Assembly (NCBI GenBank): GCA_009760855.2
Contig: WPIO01000111.1
Coordinates: 312,001-376,000 of the forward strand
Direction of reading: 5' to 3'
Source: Cristatella mucedo
Lineage: Eukaryota; Bryozoa; Phylactolaemata; Cristatellidae
Length of the DNA stretch: 64,000 bases
Part shown: piece after piece, positions 48,695-58,759 of the stretch
Position numbering within the stretch: position 1 is the stretch's first letter
Layout of the letters: each line of letters starts with the position of its first letter
The notes under the pieces: generated by a model
The model's database searches: none
What the model saw: the letters and a program-made list of their open reading frames with translations, nothing else
What the model was told of the DNA's origin: nothing
Program-made: the position numbers and the translations under genes

Positions 48695-50397
48695 GTACTT
48701 TTGTGCAAATCTATTCTGCATGTAAGCTCTGTTATCGATGTAATAACTGTTTATACTAGAACAATAATCGTAGCAACAGGTCTTTCTCTATCTTGGTGCT
48801 TTTAAACTTTTTGCTTTTCAATTAATAGCAACGAGTCCATATATACACGTTTATACTCACTCTAAAAATTAGCTTCCGAGAAAGACACGTTCAGCTACCC
48901 TCAGAATGTGAATAACAGGCTTCTTTTTAATTATTTAAATGTCTCAGTGGTTACTACAAACCAACAGACAAAATATGAATTCTTCTCTCGGCAGCTTTTT
49001 TGGTTTGGAGAGCAGGTTTGTGAACTGTTGTTGTGAGTTAAGTATGTACTGCTAAATAAATTGCCTGTTTCCAAGATCGAGCCGGATGGAGACATCTGTA
49101 TGTTGCATTAATCGAAGTCTGGCAGCACGTTAATTATAGCATTTACTTTGGTCGTGGTATCACAGATCTCTTAATCATTAAAGACGTTTGCCCCATTGTT
49201 GTTTGCCTAATGATCATGTCGCATAATTGCTCTTTATCGTATACGGTTCCTGATCGGTATTTCCTGTGCCGAAATTTCGAGCTTATTCGGCCAGGCAACT
49301 TAAAAAAGCATTGACCAGGAAAATATTTTGAAATCTGTATGCAAGGCTGGTCTGCTTGAACTGAATTTAGAATCGAAAAAAGCCCTGACACCCACACTGA
49401 CACAGTGAAAGTGATACTTTGGACCATCCTTCACATTCATTCTCCTATGTGCAGATTCGTATACCGAGTCTACGTGCAGAGTCAAGGAGAATCATTCCAA
49501 TTTAAGAAAAGACTTCAAAAGACGAAATGTGGAAAGTGCGGGCTTAAACTTCGTTTTAAGAAATTTGGGTCGGATGCCGATCCAACCAATTTCAAAGACT
49601 TCTTTCTAGTCTAAAACCACTAGCTTGTAAAAGCCGTTGCCTTTATTTTCACTCAAAAGCTCAAGTAGGGCCAGTCAGACTCAAAACAAACTTTTGAAGA
49701 CATGAAGACATGAAACATTTGCTGGTCATTACTGACTGGTCTTGGTCTACTAGATAATAACTGTTCGGCCGACAAGCTTTCACCCTTCTTCACTGAAACA
49801 CTTTTGTACATTCGTGCCTCCATAAGGCATGTTTCAGACCAAAGTAGTTTTTTAAATGTAAACCAAAAAACCTGCCTGGATTTTCTGAGATTTTGTAAGG
49901 CAATGGGTCCATCTTAATAAGGTCCAGTAAGAGAGTTAACCTGCCAGATACGATTGACAACTACCCTGTGATCTTTACTAAAAAACAAAGCCGAGACGTA
50001 ACTGATATTTTTAATGGTTGTCTGGAAAAGGGGCTGTACCTGAGTGCTATTTTTCTAATTAAGTAAGCCTTAACTGTTGTAGGTGCCAAGCAATTTGAAG
50101 GTTTCGATCTGAATTGAAATCGATTCAAATGTGGAACGCTGATACCCTTCAATTTATATGCATGGCTGATCAATTTATTGATCGTAGATGTTAGTTAACT
50201 CTTAATATTTATCGCTATTAATAATGTGACATACGGTAGGGAAGACTATGAACAAGTTAACAGTATTCGAGCTGATATAAGACAGGAAGGGACTATAGCA
50301 CTAGTACAGCTGTGCAGCTTCTGCACGTACAAAATAAACGAGCATCAAGGGCATTTTGAAAGTGAGAAAGTGTAAATGGTGGCCCTGAATTTGATTA

Positions 50398-51421
50398 ATA
50401 ATATAATAATATTAATAATAATAATTCACTTGATAAAGCGCTTTCAGAGAACTTAATCTCTCTCTCTAGGCTGGTAGGCCAGTAAGCAGTGAGTTGCAGA
50501 AGTCGAGACGGGATGTCACGAATACATGGACCGACTTGGACGTGGTATCTTTATCTAAACAAGTCCGCACTTTAGCAATGTTATGAAGCTGAAAATAGAT
50601 GGATTTAAATGTGGAGCTGATATGGTCGTCTACCGAGAGGTCGCTTTGGAATATGACACCTAGATTTCGAGCTTATTCAACTGGATATATGCTGGCACAG
50701 CCAATTTTGACAGTCAGCCTTTCCAATCTCTGGATCACACTGGGTTTGCCCAAAACTAGTAAGTTAGTTTTATCATCGTTAAGTTTAAGAAAATGTGCTG
50801 CCATCCATGTGCGGATGTCATCAATGCATGCAGCTAGTGAGTTTAGAGAATTTGAGGTGCTCGAAGGCTGGGAGGGATCAAAGCAAAGGTACAACTGAGT
50901 GTCATCCGCATAGAAGTGAAAGCCTAGATTGTGCTTGGCAATCACATCAGCAAGAGGCAGAGTAGAAACCGTGAAAAGAACCGGACCTAGCACAGAGCCC
51001 TGAGGTACTCCATATTTCAGAGGTACTTCAGATGATCTTTGTCCATTAACGTCAATACTCTGGAGTCTCCCACTGAGATAGGACCTGAACCACTGGAGAG
51101 CAGTGCCAGTGATGCCCAGGCGAGATGAGAGGCGCTCTAGAAGAACTTTGCGATCGATGGTATCAAAAGCTGCCGAAAGATCAAGCAAAATAAGCAGAGA
51201 CACTCTACCCATTTCTGCATTCCTAAGTAGGTCATTGTATACCCGAAGCAATGCTGACTCTGTGCAGTGATTAGCTCTAAAGCCAGACTGGAACTTACTA
51301 GCAAGGTGTGAGGTTCCGATATGGGAGTTCAGCTGGTCTGCCACGACCCGTTCGAGTGTCTTTGATAGGAATGGTAGAAGGGAAACTGGGCGGTAGTTGC
51401 TCAAGTTCTCTTGGTCAAGTG
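50398..51421 (-). mobile_element. LINE-A copy with the best-preserved RT motifs
   Basis: The minus strand keeps one long frame (50673 to about 51420): LLPFLSKTLERVVADQL, FQSGFRANHCTESALLRV, ILLDLSAAFDTIDRKVLLERL (motif A), [14 protein letters not shown] (B), FYADDTQLYLCFDPSQPSS (C, catalytic YADD intact) and FLKLNDDKTNLLV (D). The C-terminus is deleted: the tail hairpin (50430-50470) joins directly to an internal site. The 5' side is cut by a SINE-like sequence. It cannot be functional. Confidence 0.88.
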
Positions 51422-51424
51422 TAT

Positions 51425-51550
51425 TGGATTGGATTGGCCCAGGGGTACGTTGGTTACCTTTTACGACTAAGGTTGTGGGCTCCAGCCCTATGGCATATGT
51501 AAAGTGCCTGGATACAGATAAAGTTCTCCTAAGGTTGCTATGCGAATAAG
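51425..51550 (+). mobile_element. tRNA-like SINE at the broken end of LINE-A
   Basis: A box-A-like TTGGCCCAGGGGTACG is followed by a box-B-like GTGGGCTCCAGCCC, then aaagtgcctggatacagataaagttctcc. It starts right after the LINE-A block tcttggtcaagtgt. The box B is degenerate. The family differs from the 12.3/28.5-kb SINE. Confidence 0.45.
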
Positions 51551-51589
51551 TTGTGTTCACAAAAGTGAGCCAAGCAGTTATCCCAGTAT

Positions 51590-51669
51590 TGTTCCGGATT
51601 TGAATGGCTCCTTGGATGGTGTCTGCCGTGTTACAGCTGTGCTCTGTAATCTCTCACTGAGATAGGATT
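51590..51669 (-). mobile_element. Small LINE-A fragment
   Basis: Words of the minus-strand motif-B region are recognisable (ggctccttggatggtgtctg; ctcactgagatagga). It abuts a plus-strand LINE-A copy directly. Confidence 0.5.
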
Positions 51670-52540
51670 TGTGACACTTCATTTAATGACGAAATCACCT
51701 CTACAATCAAGTCTGCCTACTTTCAGCTACAAAATATTGCTAGAACTTGGGCTTCATTAGAGAAGGATACCACGTCTACGTTGATCCATGCATTTGTGAC
51801 ATCTCGTATTGACTTCTGTAATTCACTGCTTCCTGATCTACCGGCCTGCACAATCAGGCACTTACACTGATTCAAAAATCTTCAGCTAGGATTGTCTGAG
51901 GTGAGCTTGGCAGTTGCAAAATCAAACCCCTTCTCTCTGACCGGCACTTTCTGCCAGCCAAGCAACACATCCACTTCAAGATGCATGCTGACCCTGTGCA
52001 TGTCACCCCTAACCATGTAATTCATGTTGTTTGTTTATCAAGCATGATATTACTCACCATTCAATTCATTTCTCTTTGCAGCAAATGTAAACCAACTTGA
52101 AAGAGATAAAGTTCTCTGAGGGCGCGTTATCAAGTGCATTACTATTATTATTATTAGTATTATATTAAGATTTTGTCACTCACTTTTAGGTCCCTTTATT
52201 CTTTGCCTCCAGTCTACCTATCTGATCTACTGCTACACCAGGCTTAGTATCATAACACAAGCTTTTCGGAATCTAACTGTTTATCTTTACCTAGTGCAAA
52301 CTTCAGATCCGTTGGAGAACGCGCCTTTAGTTCTTTCGCTCCCAAAGCATGGAGCTCACTTCCGACTTGATTCGTGACATCCCCCAACTTTGAATATAAA
52401 AATTAATTAAAAACGCAACTATTTTTGACAGTGTCATAAGGGTCCTTATGATTCGCCAGCAGCAAATGTAAAGCGCCTAGAAAGAGATTAACTTCTCTGA
52501 GGGTTCTGTATCTAGTTATTATTGTTATTGTTACTAATAT
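51670..52540 (+). mobile_element. LINE-A 3' half, old, interrupted
   Basis: It begins near SDLSLDDHIS (cttcatttaatgacgaaatcacc) and continues to the RIDFK site. There a younger copy is inserted (51983-52166). It resumes with 'attttgtcactcacttttaggtccc' and runs to a hairpin tail at 52470-52530. Part of the 3' UTR is deleted before the hairpin. Confidence 0.8.
51983..52166 (+). mobile_element. LINE-A 3' UTR/tail insertion nested in LINE-A
   Basis: 'gcatgctgaccctgtgcatgtcacccctaacc', the hairpin and (ATT)n are inserted mid-ORF2 in the same orientation. AAGAT at 51978-51982 and 52167-52171 is a 5-bp target-site duplication, and the host reading resumes exactly. Confidence 0.82.
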
Positions 52541-52559
52541 TAAACCATTGACTTCTAAA

Positions 52560-52665
52560 GCCAGAGATACCCAGCGAGACGACAGGCACTCGAAAGTTAT
52601 TTGTCGACCGATACTATCAAATTCTGCCTAAATACCCAACATAATCAGCAGATAGATACTTAAGT
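52560..52665 (-). mobile_element. LINE-A motif-A fragment
   Basis: 'ccagagatacccagcgagacgacaggc' to 'cccaacataatcagcagatag' matches the minus-strand motif-A interval of the 51.1-kb copy. It directly precedes the octamer array. Confidence 0.65.
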
Positions 52666-52669
52666 GAGC

Positions 52670-53461
52670 ATTTCGAAGGAGACAGACAGAGAGACAGAGA
52701 GACAGACAGACAGCCAGAAAGACAGAAGGGTGGAAAGGCTGAGAGGCTGAGAGGCTGAGAGGCTGAGAGGCTGAGAGGCTGAGAGGCTGAGAGGCTGAGA
52801 GGCTGAGAGGCTGCGAGGCTGCGAGGCTGAGAGGCTGAGAGGCTGAGAGGCTGAGAGGCTGAGAGGCGGACAGGCGGACAGGCTGAGAGGCGGACAGGCT
52901 GAGAGGCGGACAGGCTGAGAGGCGGACAGGCGGACAGGCGGACAGGCGGACAGGCGGACAGGCGGACACAGGCTGAGAGGCGGACAGGCTGAGAGGCGGA
53001 CAGGCGGACAGGCGGACAGGCGGACAGGCGGACAGGCGGACAGGCGGACAGGCGGACAGGCGGACAGGCGGACAGGCGGACAGGCGGACAGGCGGACAGG
53101 CGGACAGGCGGACAGGCGGACAGGCGGACAGGCGGACAGGCGGACAGGCGGACAGGCGGACAGGCGGACAGGCGGACAGGCGGACAGGCGGACAGGCGGA
53201 CAGGCGGACAGGCGGACAGGCGGACAGGCGGACAGGCGGACAGGCGGACAGGCGGACAGGCGGACAGGCGGACAGACAGAAAGACAGGCAGACAGAAAGA
53301 CAGGCAGACAGAAAGACAGAAAGACAGAAAGACAGAAAGACAGAAAGACAGGCGGACAGACAGAAAGACAGGCAGACAGAAAGACAGGCAGACAGAAAGA
53401 CAGAAAGACAGAAAGACAGAAAGACAGAAAGACAGAAAGACAGAAAGACAGAAAGACAGAA
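52670..53461. repeat. Octamer satellite array, GGCTGAGA to GGCGGACA to GACAGAAA
   Basis: A strict 8-bp period: about 16 GGCTGAGA units (two GGCTGCGA variants), a mixed zone, more than 40 GGCGGACA units, then AGACAGAA/AGACAGGC units. Each block differs from its neighbour by few substitutions. 8 bp is not a multiple of 3, so reading through gives an 8-residue protein period (CPPVRLSA) and long spurious open frames. Confidence 0.95.
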
Positions 53462-53985
53462 ATGTAATGTAATGTAATGTATCACCGTCAGTAACGCCAC
53501 AAAGTCGAAGACTATGCGGGTGTTACGCAGGAGAGTTTTGTATAGCGAACTCCCAGCCTAAGCGGCTTTCGGTACGCATTCGGCAGTCAACAGACTTCGT
53601 CTCACGCAACAAAAAGGAAGTGGGAAGCATAGCAGAGTTAGAGAGCAGTTGAGGTAGTGAGTAGCATAGAAGTAGCAGTCCAGGACCGCTGAAAAAGATG
53701 TGCCATAGTCGGCAGTTGGAGAGTAGATATCGTTGCGTAAGAATTGTGGAAGCGAGATCCACAGTCTAGGACCTGCAGAGCTAAAGCTTCTGTCGCCAAC
53801 TGTCTTTAAGCGGAGGAATGGGACAGCAAATTTATTGTCCATACAGGACCTGAGGGCGCGAACAGGCCGAAACTGATGCAGCAGTTCAGCTAGGTACGAA
53901 GGAGCCAAGCCGTGGCGGGCCTTGTGGGTCAGCGTAAGAACTTTGCTCTGTATCCTTTGCTCAACCGGCTCCCATCCTAGCTCTT
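53462..53985 (-). mobile_element. LINE-B 3' end between two octamer arrays
   Basis: Minus strand: an (AATGT)n tail abuts the left array. It is followed by the 3' UTR and C-terminal ORF2 (APSYLAELLHQFRPVRALRS, KFAVPFLRLKTVGDRSFSSAGPRLW, NDIYSPTADYGTSFSAVLDCY), ending at the QPV/WMPV region. An (ACATT)n run (53995-54022) separates it from the right array. Confidence 0.87.
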
Positions 53986-54024
53986 TCTTACATTACCTTA
54001 CATTTATTTCATTACATTACATTA

Positions 54025-54247
54025 CATTACAATACAGACAGACAGAAAGACAGAAAGACAGAAAGGCAGAAAGGCAGAAAGGCAGAAAGGCAGAAAGGCA
54101 GAAAGGCAGAAAGGCAGAATGGCAGAATGGCAGAATGGCAGAATGGCAGAATGGCAGAATGGCAGAATGGCAGAATGGCAGAAAGACAGAAAGACAGAAA
54201 GACAGAAGGACAGAAAGACAGAAATATAGAAAGACAGAAAGACAGAA

Positions 54248-54283
<36 letters not shown>

Positions 54284-54362
54284 GTACGGACGGACGGACA
54301 GACGGACAGACAGACAACAGACAGACAGACCGAGACAGATAGACAGACAGACAGACAGACAG
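54025..54362. repeat. Octamer array, ACAGAAAG / GCAGAAAG / GCAGAATG / ACAG
   Basis: Blocks of the same octamer family shift by one base at a time: acagaaag, then gcagaaag (about 7), then gcagaatg (about 8), then acagaaag again. They end in tetrameric (gaca)n and (ggac)n. S/C/F-rich or R/Q/K-rich open frames are artefacts. Confidence 0.95.
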
Positions 54363-54851
54363 AGACGAGTATGGGGCATGGGCTACGCCTGCCAGTAGTG
54401 GCAGTTATCACCCCAAAATGTCAGCCAGTAGTGAGAGTTATCACCCAAACCACATTTATTAATGTCGTACTAAGACCAATGAAAAGAATGGCATCACAAT
54501 TTTAAAAAAGAACGCCAGTAAGATTAGCTATCGCTTGATGTGACATAGCTGCCGTGTTGACTTTTGATTACCTGTAAAAGTCAAGGTTACGCATAGCATT
54601 GCACCTCAGCCACAAACAGCTTTGCCATCAAGTCGCCAGATTCAATACCAGTCATTGTAGAAATAGGGCAAACCCCTCAAAAGATGCACGATACTTGACC
54701 TAATGTTCCCCACACCGCAAAAAATATATAAAAAAATCCGACCATCCTAAACTGTTGACTGTCATCACGATCACAGCCTAAGGTTATTTGGCGACAGGCA
54801 TATCATATGCTTCCCCACCCACCCAGGCCTAGATGTACAGAGGAGACCATA

Positions 54852-55610
54852 GAGACAGGTGACACCTATATTGCAACTTTCACACCGATCGGCCGAACTA
54901 TAAACGACATGTATAAGAACTTGAAATCACTCGAATTTCCTTGAATAGAAATGAATTAACACTTTCAGACTGACTTCCATAAAACGACGCACTAGTTCTA
55001 TCCAAGTCACCACTCAGGCCGGCAGCCGAGCAATCGACCACTCCAGGCTCTCCCTCATGCCCATTGGCTGCTAACGGAACTGGATCAGCTGTCCCAGGAT
55101 TCATGAGGTGCCGTGGTAATGAACTCCTTGGTTACGGCGGCCTGGTAGAAGTAAATTCTCAATACATTATCCTTCATGGTAGTTTAATGGTCGAACTACA
55201 GTCTCTTTCGGCTTGTGATCCGATGTAAAAATACTAATGCATACATGTTTCTACCAAGTAAATAGGGAGTGGCCTTGGAATGCCTCTTGCAGGTGGTTGC
55301 TATGGGCGGGCAAGGAAGTGGACAAAGGACTAGGCCTCGGTCGATTACATTTCAGCTTTTATGGTCTTGTGATACTACCAGTGGGATTTTTGGTCTGGAG
55401 GGGGCGTGTCATTTTGGGGAAAATTTTACGTTTCATCATTTCCAAAGTTATTTTCTACGGGTGTTTAGGGCTGAGTAGCTTATATTTGCAGAGTTCAGCA
55501 GAAAATCACCATTCAAGGATCGTTATTTTTCCAAGAAAATTACTTCGTGAGCTCGACCTACTACTTCCGGATTAAATGAGTCTTACATAATAATTCTATC
55601 GACCATGTTC
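54852..55610 (+). repeat. 770-bp tandem duplication, copy 1
   Basis: It runs from agagacaggtga to gaccatgttc. It is collinear with copy 2 throughout, with shared blocks ccttgaatagaaatg, cccattggctgctaacgg, ggatcagctgtcccagg, ggttgctatgggcggg and ggggcgtgtcatttt. Open frames in it are not conserved between copies, so it looks non-coding. Confidence 0.88.
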
Positions 55611-55616
55611 AGACAC

Positions 55617-56387
55617 AGAGACAGGTGACTCACACCTACATTCCAAATTTCACACCGATTGGTCGATCTATGAACGACATAAATAAGAACTTGAAATACC
55701 TCATTTCCTTGAATAGAAATGTACCAACACTTTCTGACTGACTTCCAGTAAACGGAGTGCTAGTTCTGTCCAAGTCACCACTCTGGCCGGCTGCCGAGCA
55801 ATCAACCACTCCTGGCTGCTGCTCCCTTCTGCCCATTGGCTGCTAACGGAACTGGATCAGCTGTCCCAGGATTCTTGAGGTGCCGTAGTTATGAGCTCCT
55901 TCGTTATGGCGGCCCGGCTGAAGTAAATTATCATTACATTATCCCTCATGGTAGTTTACTGGCCGAACGACAGTCACTTTTGGTTTGTGATCCTATGTAA
56001 GCAGACTAATGCATACATGTTTCTACCAAGCAAATAGGAAGTGGGCATAGGAACGCTGCTTGCAGCCGGTTGCTATGGGCGGGGCGGTGAAGCAGAGGCA
56101 CGACTGGGCCTCGGCCGATTCGGTTTCAGATTGTATGGTCTTGTGATACTACCATTGGACTTTTAATCTCAAGGGGGCGTGTCATTTTTGGGAAAACTTT
56201 ACGTTTTATCATTTTCCAAAGTTATTTTCTACGGGTCTGTTTAGGGCTGAGTAGCCTAAATGTGCAGAGTTCACCAGAAAACCGCCGTTCCGGGTCGGTT
56301 ATTTTTCCAAGAAAATTATATTGCTGAACTCGACGTACTACATCCGGATTAAATTATTCTTACATAATAATTTTATCGACCATGTTC
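55617..56387 (+). repeat. 770-bp tandem duplication, copy 2
   Basis: Direct head-to-tail partner of 54852-55610 with only 6 bases between them. The copies are similar but carry scattered substitutions and small indels, so the duplication is not recent. No family is recognised. The unit contains a CCCATTGG and a GGGCGGGG-like motif. Confidence 0.88.
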
Positions 56388-57158
56388 CAGTCATCTGACA
56401 ACCACCAAAATTTGTTATTGCATTTATAACCAGTCTATCATTTGGTAAGCAAATTTCAAGAAAATTAACATTTTTGAGGACTTCTTACTTTTTTGAGGAC
56501 ATGCCTTGCTTGCTGCCAATTCAGCTGCAGCCAATTAGATCCTTCAGTTAAAGCCTTGAGTGGTTGCAACAAGGTTTCACTCGGTGACTGAGGAAAGTGC
56601 TGGACTGCGGTGGCTAGTTTTAATTAAAAACACTTAAAGAAATGCAAATTACTTGTTTAATAAAGCCGGTTGGAATAGTTGTTAGCAACCAGGAAGCCCC
56701 AGCTATTGTGACTGCTATGAAGGGGGTAACAGTAGAGCAGCGACTAATTATTCCGCTACGAAAAAGAACTGACGATCTACATGATTTATTCCCTCGGAAT
56801 AGAATGCTCTACTTCTAGAAGCTACATAGTGAGAAAAAATGGTGTTTACTGTGTTTTTTTCATAGGGGGAGAGGGGCAAACTCGCTTCAGATATCCAATA
56901 TAGCCAGCCGCGCTACAGCTAAGAAGCCGTGGTTTCTCAAAATTTTATGCCCTGCCGTTGCCCTTTCCTTAGGCACCGGGAACTCAAATTGCGACTAGAA
57001 TCAAAATATAATTATTCAACATACTTTACTTTAAACTGCATGAAAAAACCTATCAACCTACTTCATGGTTATATTACTATCAGAGCCAAGCTTCGAACCT
57101 TGAGTCCACCAAACTAAAAATTTAAGAGAAGAATATTTAAAGATACTACGTTTTGTAG

Positions 57159-57311
57159 ATTGCCCAGCGGAAAGATTTTGGCCAGGATGCCACTTGTGGA
57201 GATGCAATTCTGCTGTTTGTACCTCGCGAAACGGATCGTGTGGGTTACACAAGGAATGCAAACTGTTATCGTGTCCGGACGACGACACTATTCCTCCAGA
57301 TTGCTGGATAA
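57159..57311 (+). CDS. Gene B exon: second EGF-like, Cys-rich module
   Basis: The acceptor tacgttttgtag precedes the exon and a consensus gtaagt donor follows. It is 153 nt, phase 1-1. The G left by the FTP exon plus AT makes Asp, giving EYADCPAERFWPGCHLW, then RCNSAVCTSRNGSCGLHKEC and KLLSCPDDDTIPPDCWI. The nine cysteines and the FxPGC...C...C.....G.C pattern fit a divergent EGF-like repeat directly after FTP, the order seen in spiralian FTP-EGF proteins. The acidic SCPDDDT segment is unusual. The gene continues, or ends, beyond this point. Confidence 0.82.
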   Translation: MAQRKDFGQDATCGDAILLFVPRETDRVGYTRNANCYRVRTTTLFLQIAG

Positions 57312-57556
57312 GTAAGTTGCTATTAATGAGCGACTTGCATCTCCCTCCTATTACTCTAGGCGAAGAGCTTTTTAGTTAGTATTCGGACTGTTTCCGGCTC
57401 CAGAAGTAGCACCTAATAAGTTGAGATCAAATTTGGATAATACATTTTATCAAATTAAAAACATGCAACTCGTGAGTCCGTGGTCAGACTATGAGTGTTA
57501 TATTAGGCGTAGCTTCTGTTAAAAATAGTGGTTTTCTCGTGATATTTTTTTACCAG

Positions 57557-57612
57557 GTCTATCTTTAGCAACAGCGAATGCCCGAAGCTACCATAACTGC
57601 TTATCTAGCTAA
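57557..57612 (+). CDS. Gene B: candidate short terminal exon (weak)
   Basis: A strong acceptor (gatatttttttaccag) is followed by GTCTATCT. In the phase required by the previous exon this reads SLSLATANARSYHNCLSS and then TAA. The start faintly resembles an FTP N-terminus. It could be a true last exon, a decayed FTP exon, or chance. No AATAAA is close by. Confidence 0.25.
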
Positions 57613-58417
57613 AATAATTTCGCTAGAGTAGATAGAATATATATACATGCATACGTCAATTTAAAATATATCTTTTAGACAATACAAAATGTTTCTCTAC
57701 GACAAAAGCTTCGTGTGAATTACATTAGGAATAGATGAATTGAAGGGAATGTTTAACCCATGCTAATGCATTTATTCTTGATGCTCTATATGAATTTTTC
57801 AATAACGTGTTATTTTACGGCTTGCGTTTAAACTCTATTTCCGTTCATGCGAAAAGATTGAAGCTCCAACATGTACCCGGGAGCATGCATATACACGTCG
57901 GAGCCTGCCCTCAACGCTAGCATGCTGTAATAAAAAAGACGTAGCTTGGTTTTTGAGAGACATAGAGACATAGACATTCCTAGCAAGGTTTTTGTGTAAC
58001 CACGGTCAGTGCTGTGCCTGTTAGTGTACTGTCATTGCTAGAAACTGGAATCAGGTCGAGAAGATGTGTGCTATGAGGTGTGGTGGGCGACGGCATGAGG
58101 AGAGCTGATACATATAAATCGTCTGCATACAGTATTTAAAAGCCCCTGAGCATCGATTCCGACTGCAGAAGACTTCAATGCTAGTCATAAGGACGCTGTT
58201 CAGTTGATGGAGGGGCGAACTGGGATGCGTTCGGTAGGATGTGTGCGATCCTCGAGTGGCTCGTGGGCAGATTGGGAAGCGATAGGTGGATGATAAATGT
58301 GGGCAGATGGCTGCCGTTTGCATCGCCTTTGAATTCACGTTGGGTGAGTAAAGCGTCGCTGGCTATGTAAAGTATGTCGCACACAGAGATATTGCTACAC
58401 TGGTAACAAGCCTCTTA
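57613..58417. other. No gene recognised
   Basis: AT-rich at first, then (58000-58400) more balanced sequence with short open frames on the minus strand and no motif. Confidence 0.3.
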
Positions 58418-58759
58418 TGTAATGTAATGTACTGTATCTCTGTCTGTAACTCCACAAAGCCATAAAGACCATGTGAGTGTTACGTAGGAGAGTTTTGTAT
58501 AGCTCACTCATAGTCTAAGCGGCTTTCGGTACGCATTCGGTAGCAGACAGCCTTCGTCTCACGCAACAAAAAGAAAGTGGGAAGCATAGCACAGTCAGAT
58601 GAGCAGTTGAGATAGTAAGTAGCATGGAAGTAGCAGCTCAGGACAGCTGAAAAGGATGAGCCATAGCCCGCAGTAGGAGAGTAGTTGTCGCTACCTAAGA
58701 ATTGTGGAAGCGAGTTCCACAATCTAGGACCTTCAGAGCTAAAGCTTTGCAGCACGCTT
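58418..58759 (-). mobile_element. LINE-B 3' end with likely target-site duplication
   Basis: Minus strand: an (ATGTA)n tail, the 3' UTR and C-terminal ORF2 (SFSSEGPRLWNSLPQFLGSDNYSPTAGYGSSFSAVLSCYF). CCTCTTA occurs at 58411-58417 and 58760-58766. About 12 unmatched bases lie at the 5' junction. Confidence 0.8.

Larger units (their letters stand above)
48695..57158 (+). other. Gene B intron (FTP to EGF), 8.5 kb
   Basis: It holds LINE-A, SINE, LINE-B, two octamer arrays and the 770-bp tandem duplication listed separately. 48695-50397 and 56388-57158 show no gene. An open frame at 49405-49614 (with CGKCGLKLRF) has an acceptor-like site but a wrong phase for gene B and no recognised motif. Confidence 0.55.

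Noticed and set aside
49405-49614. Candidate zinc-ribbon-like exon (KCGKCGLKL)
   Set aside because: Only one CxxC pair, no donor before the stop, and phase inconsistent with gene B.
50673-51560. 295-codon open frame as an intact reverse transcriptase gene
   Set aside because: It lacks the endonuclease and ORF2 C-terminus, its first part comes from SINE-like sequence, and it is joined to a deleted 3' end.
52735-53275. CRISPR array
   Set aside because: Unit is 8 bp without spacers, in a eukaryotic genome.
52628-53500. 290-codon minus-strand open frame rich in Cys/Leu/Ser/Pro
   Set aside because: It is the translation of the 8-bp satellite; the 8-residue period follows from 8 x 3 = 24 bases.
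54017-54411. Several 95-160 codon open frames on both strands
   Set aside because: Products of the octamer/tetramer array with no stop in the unit; other frames are equally open.
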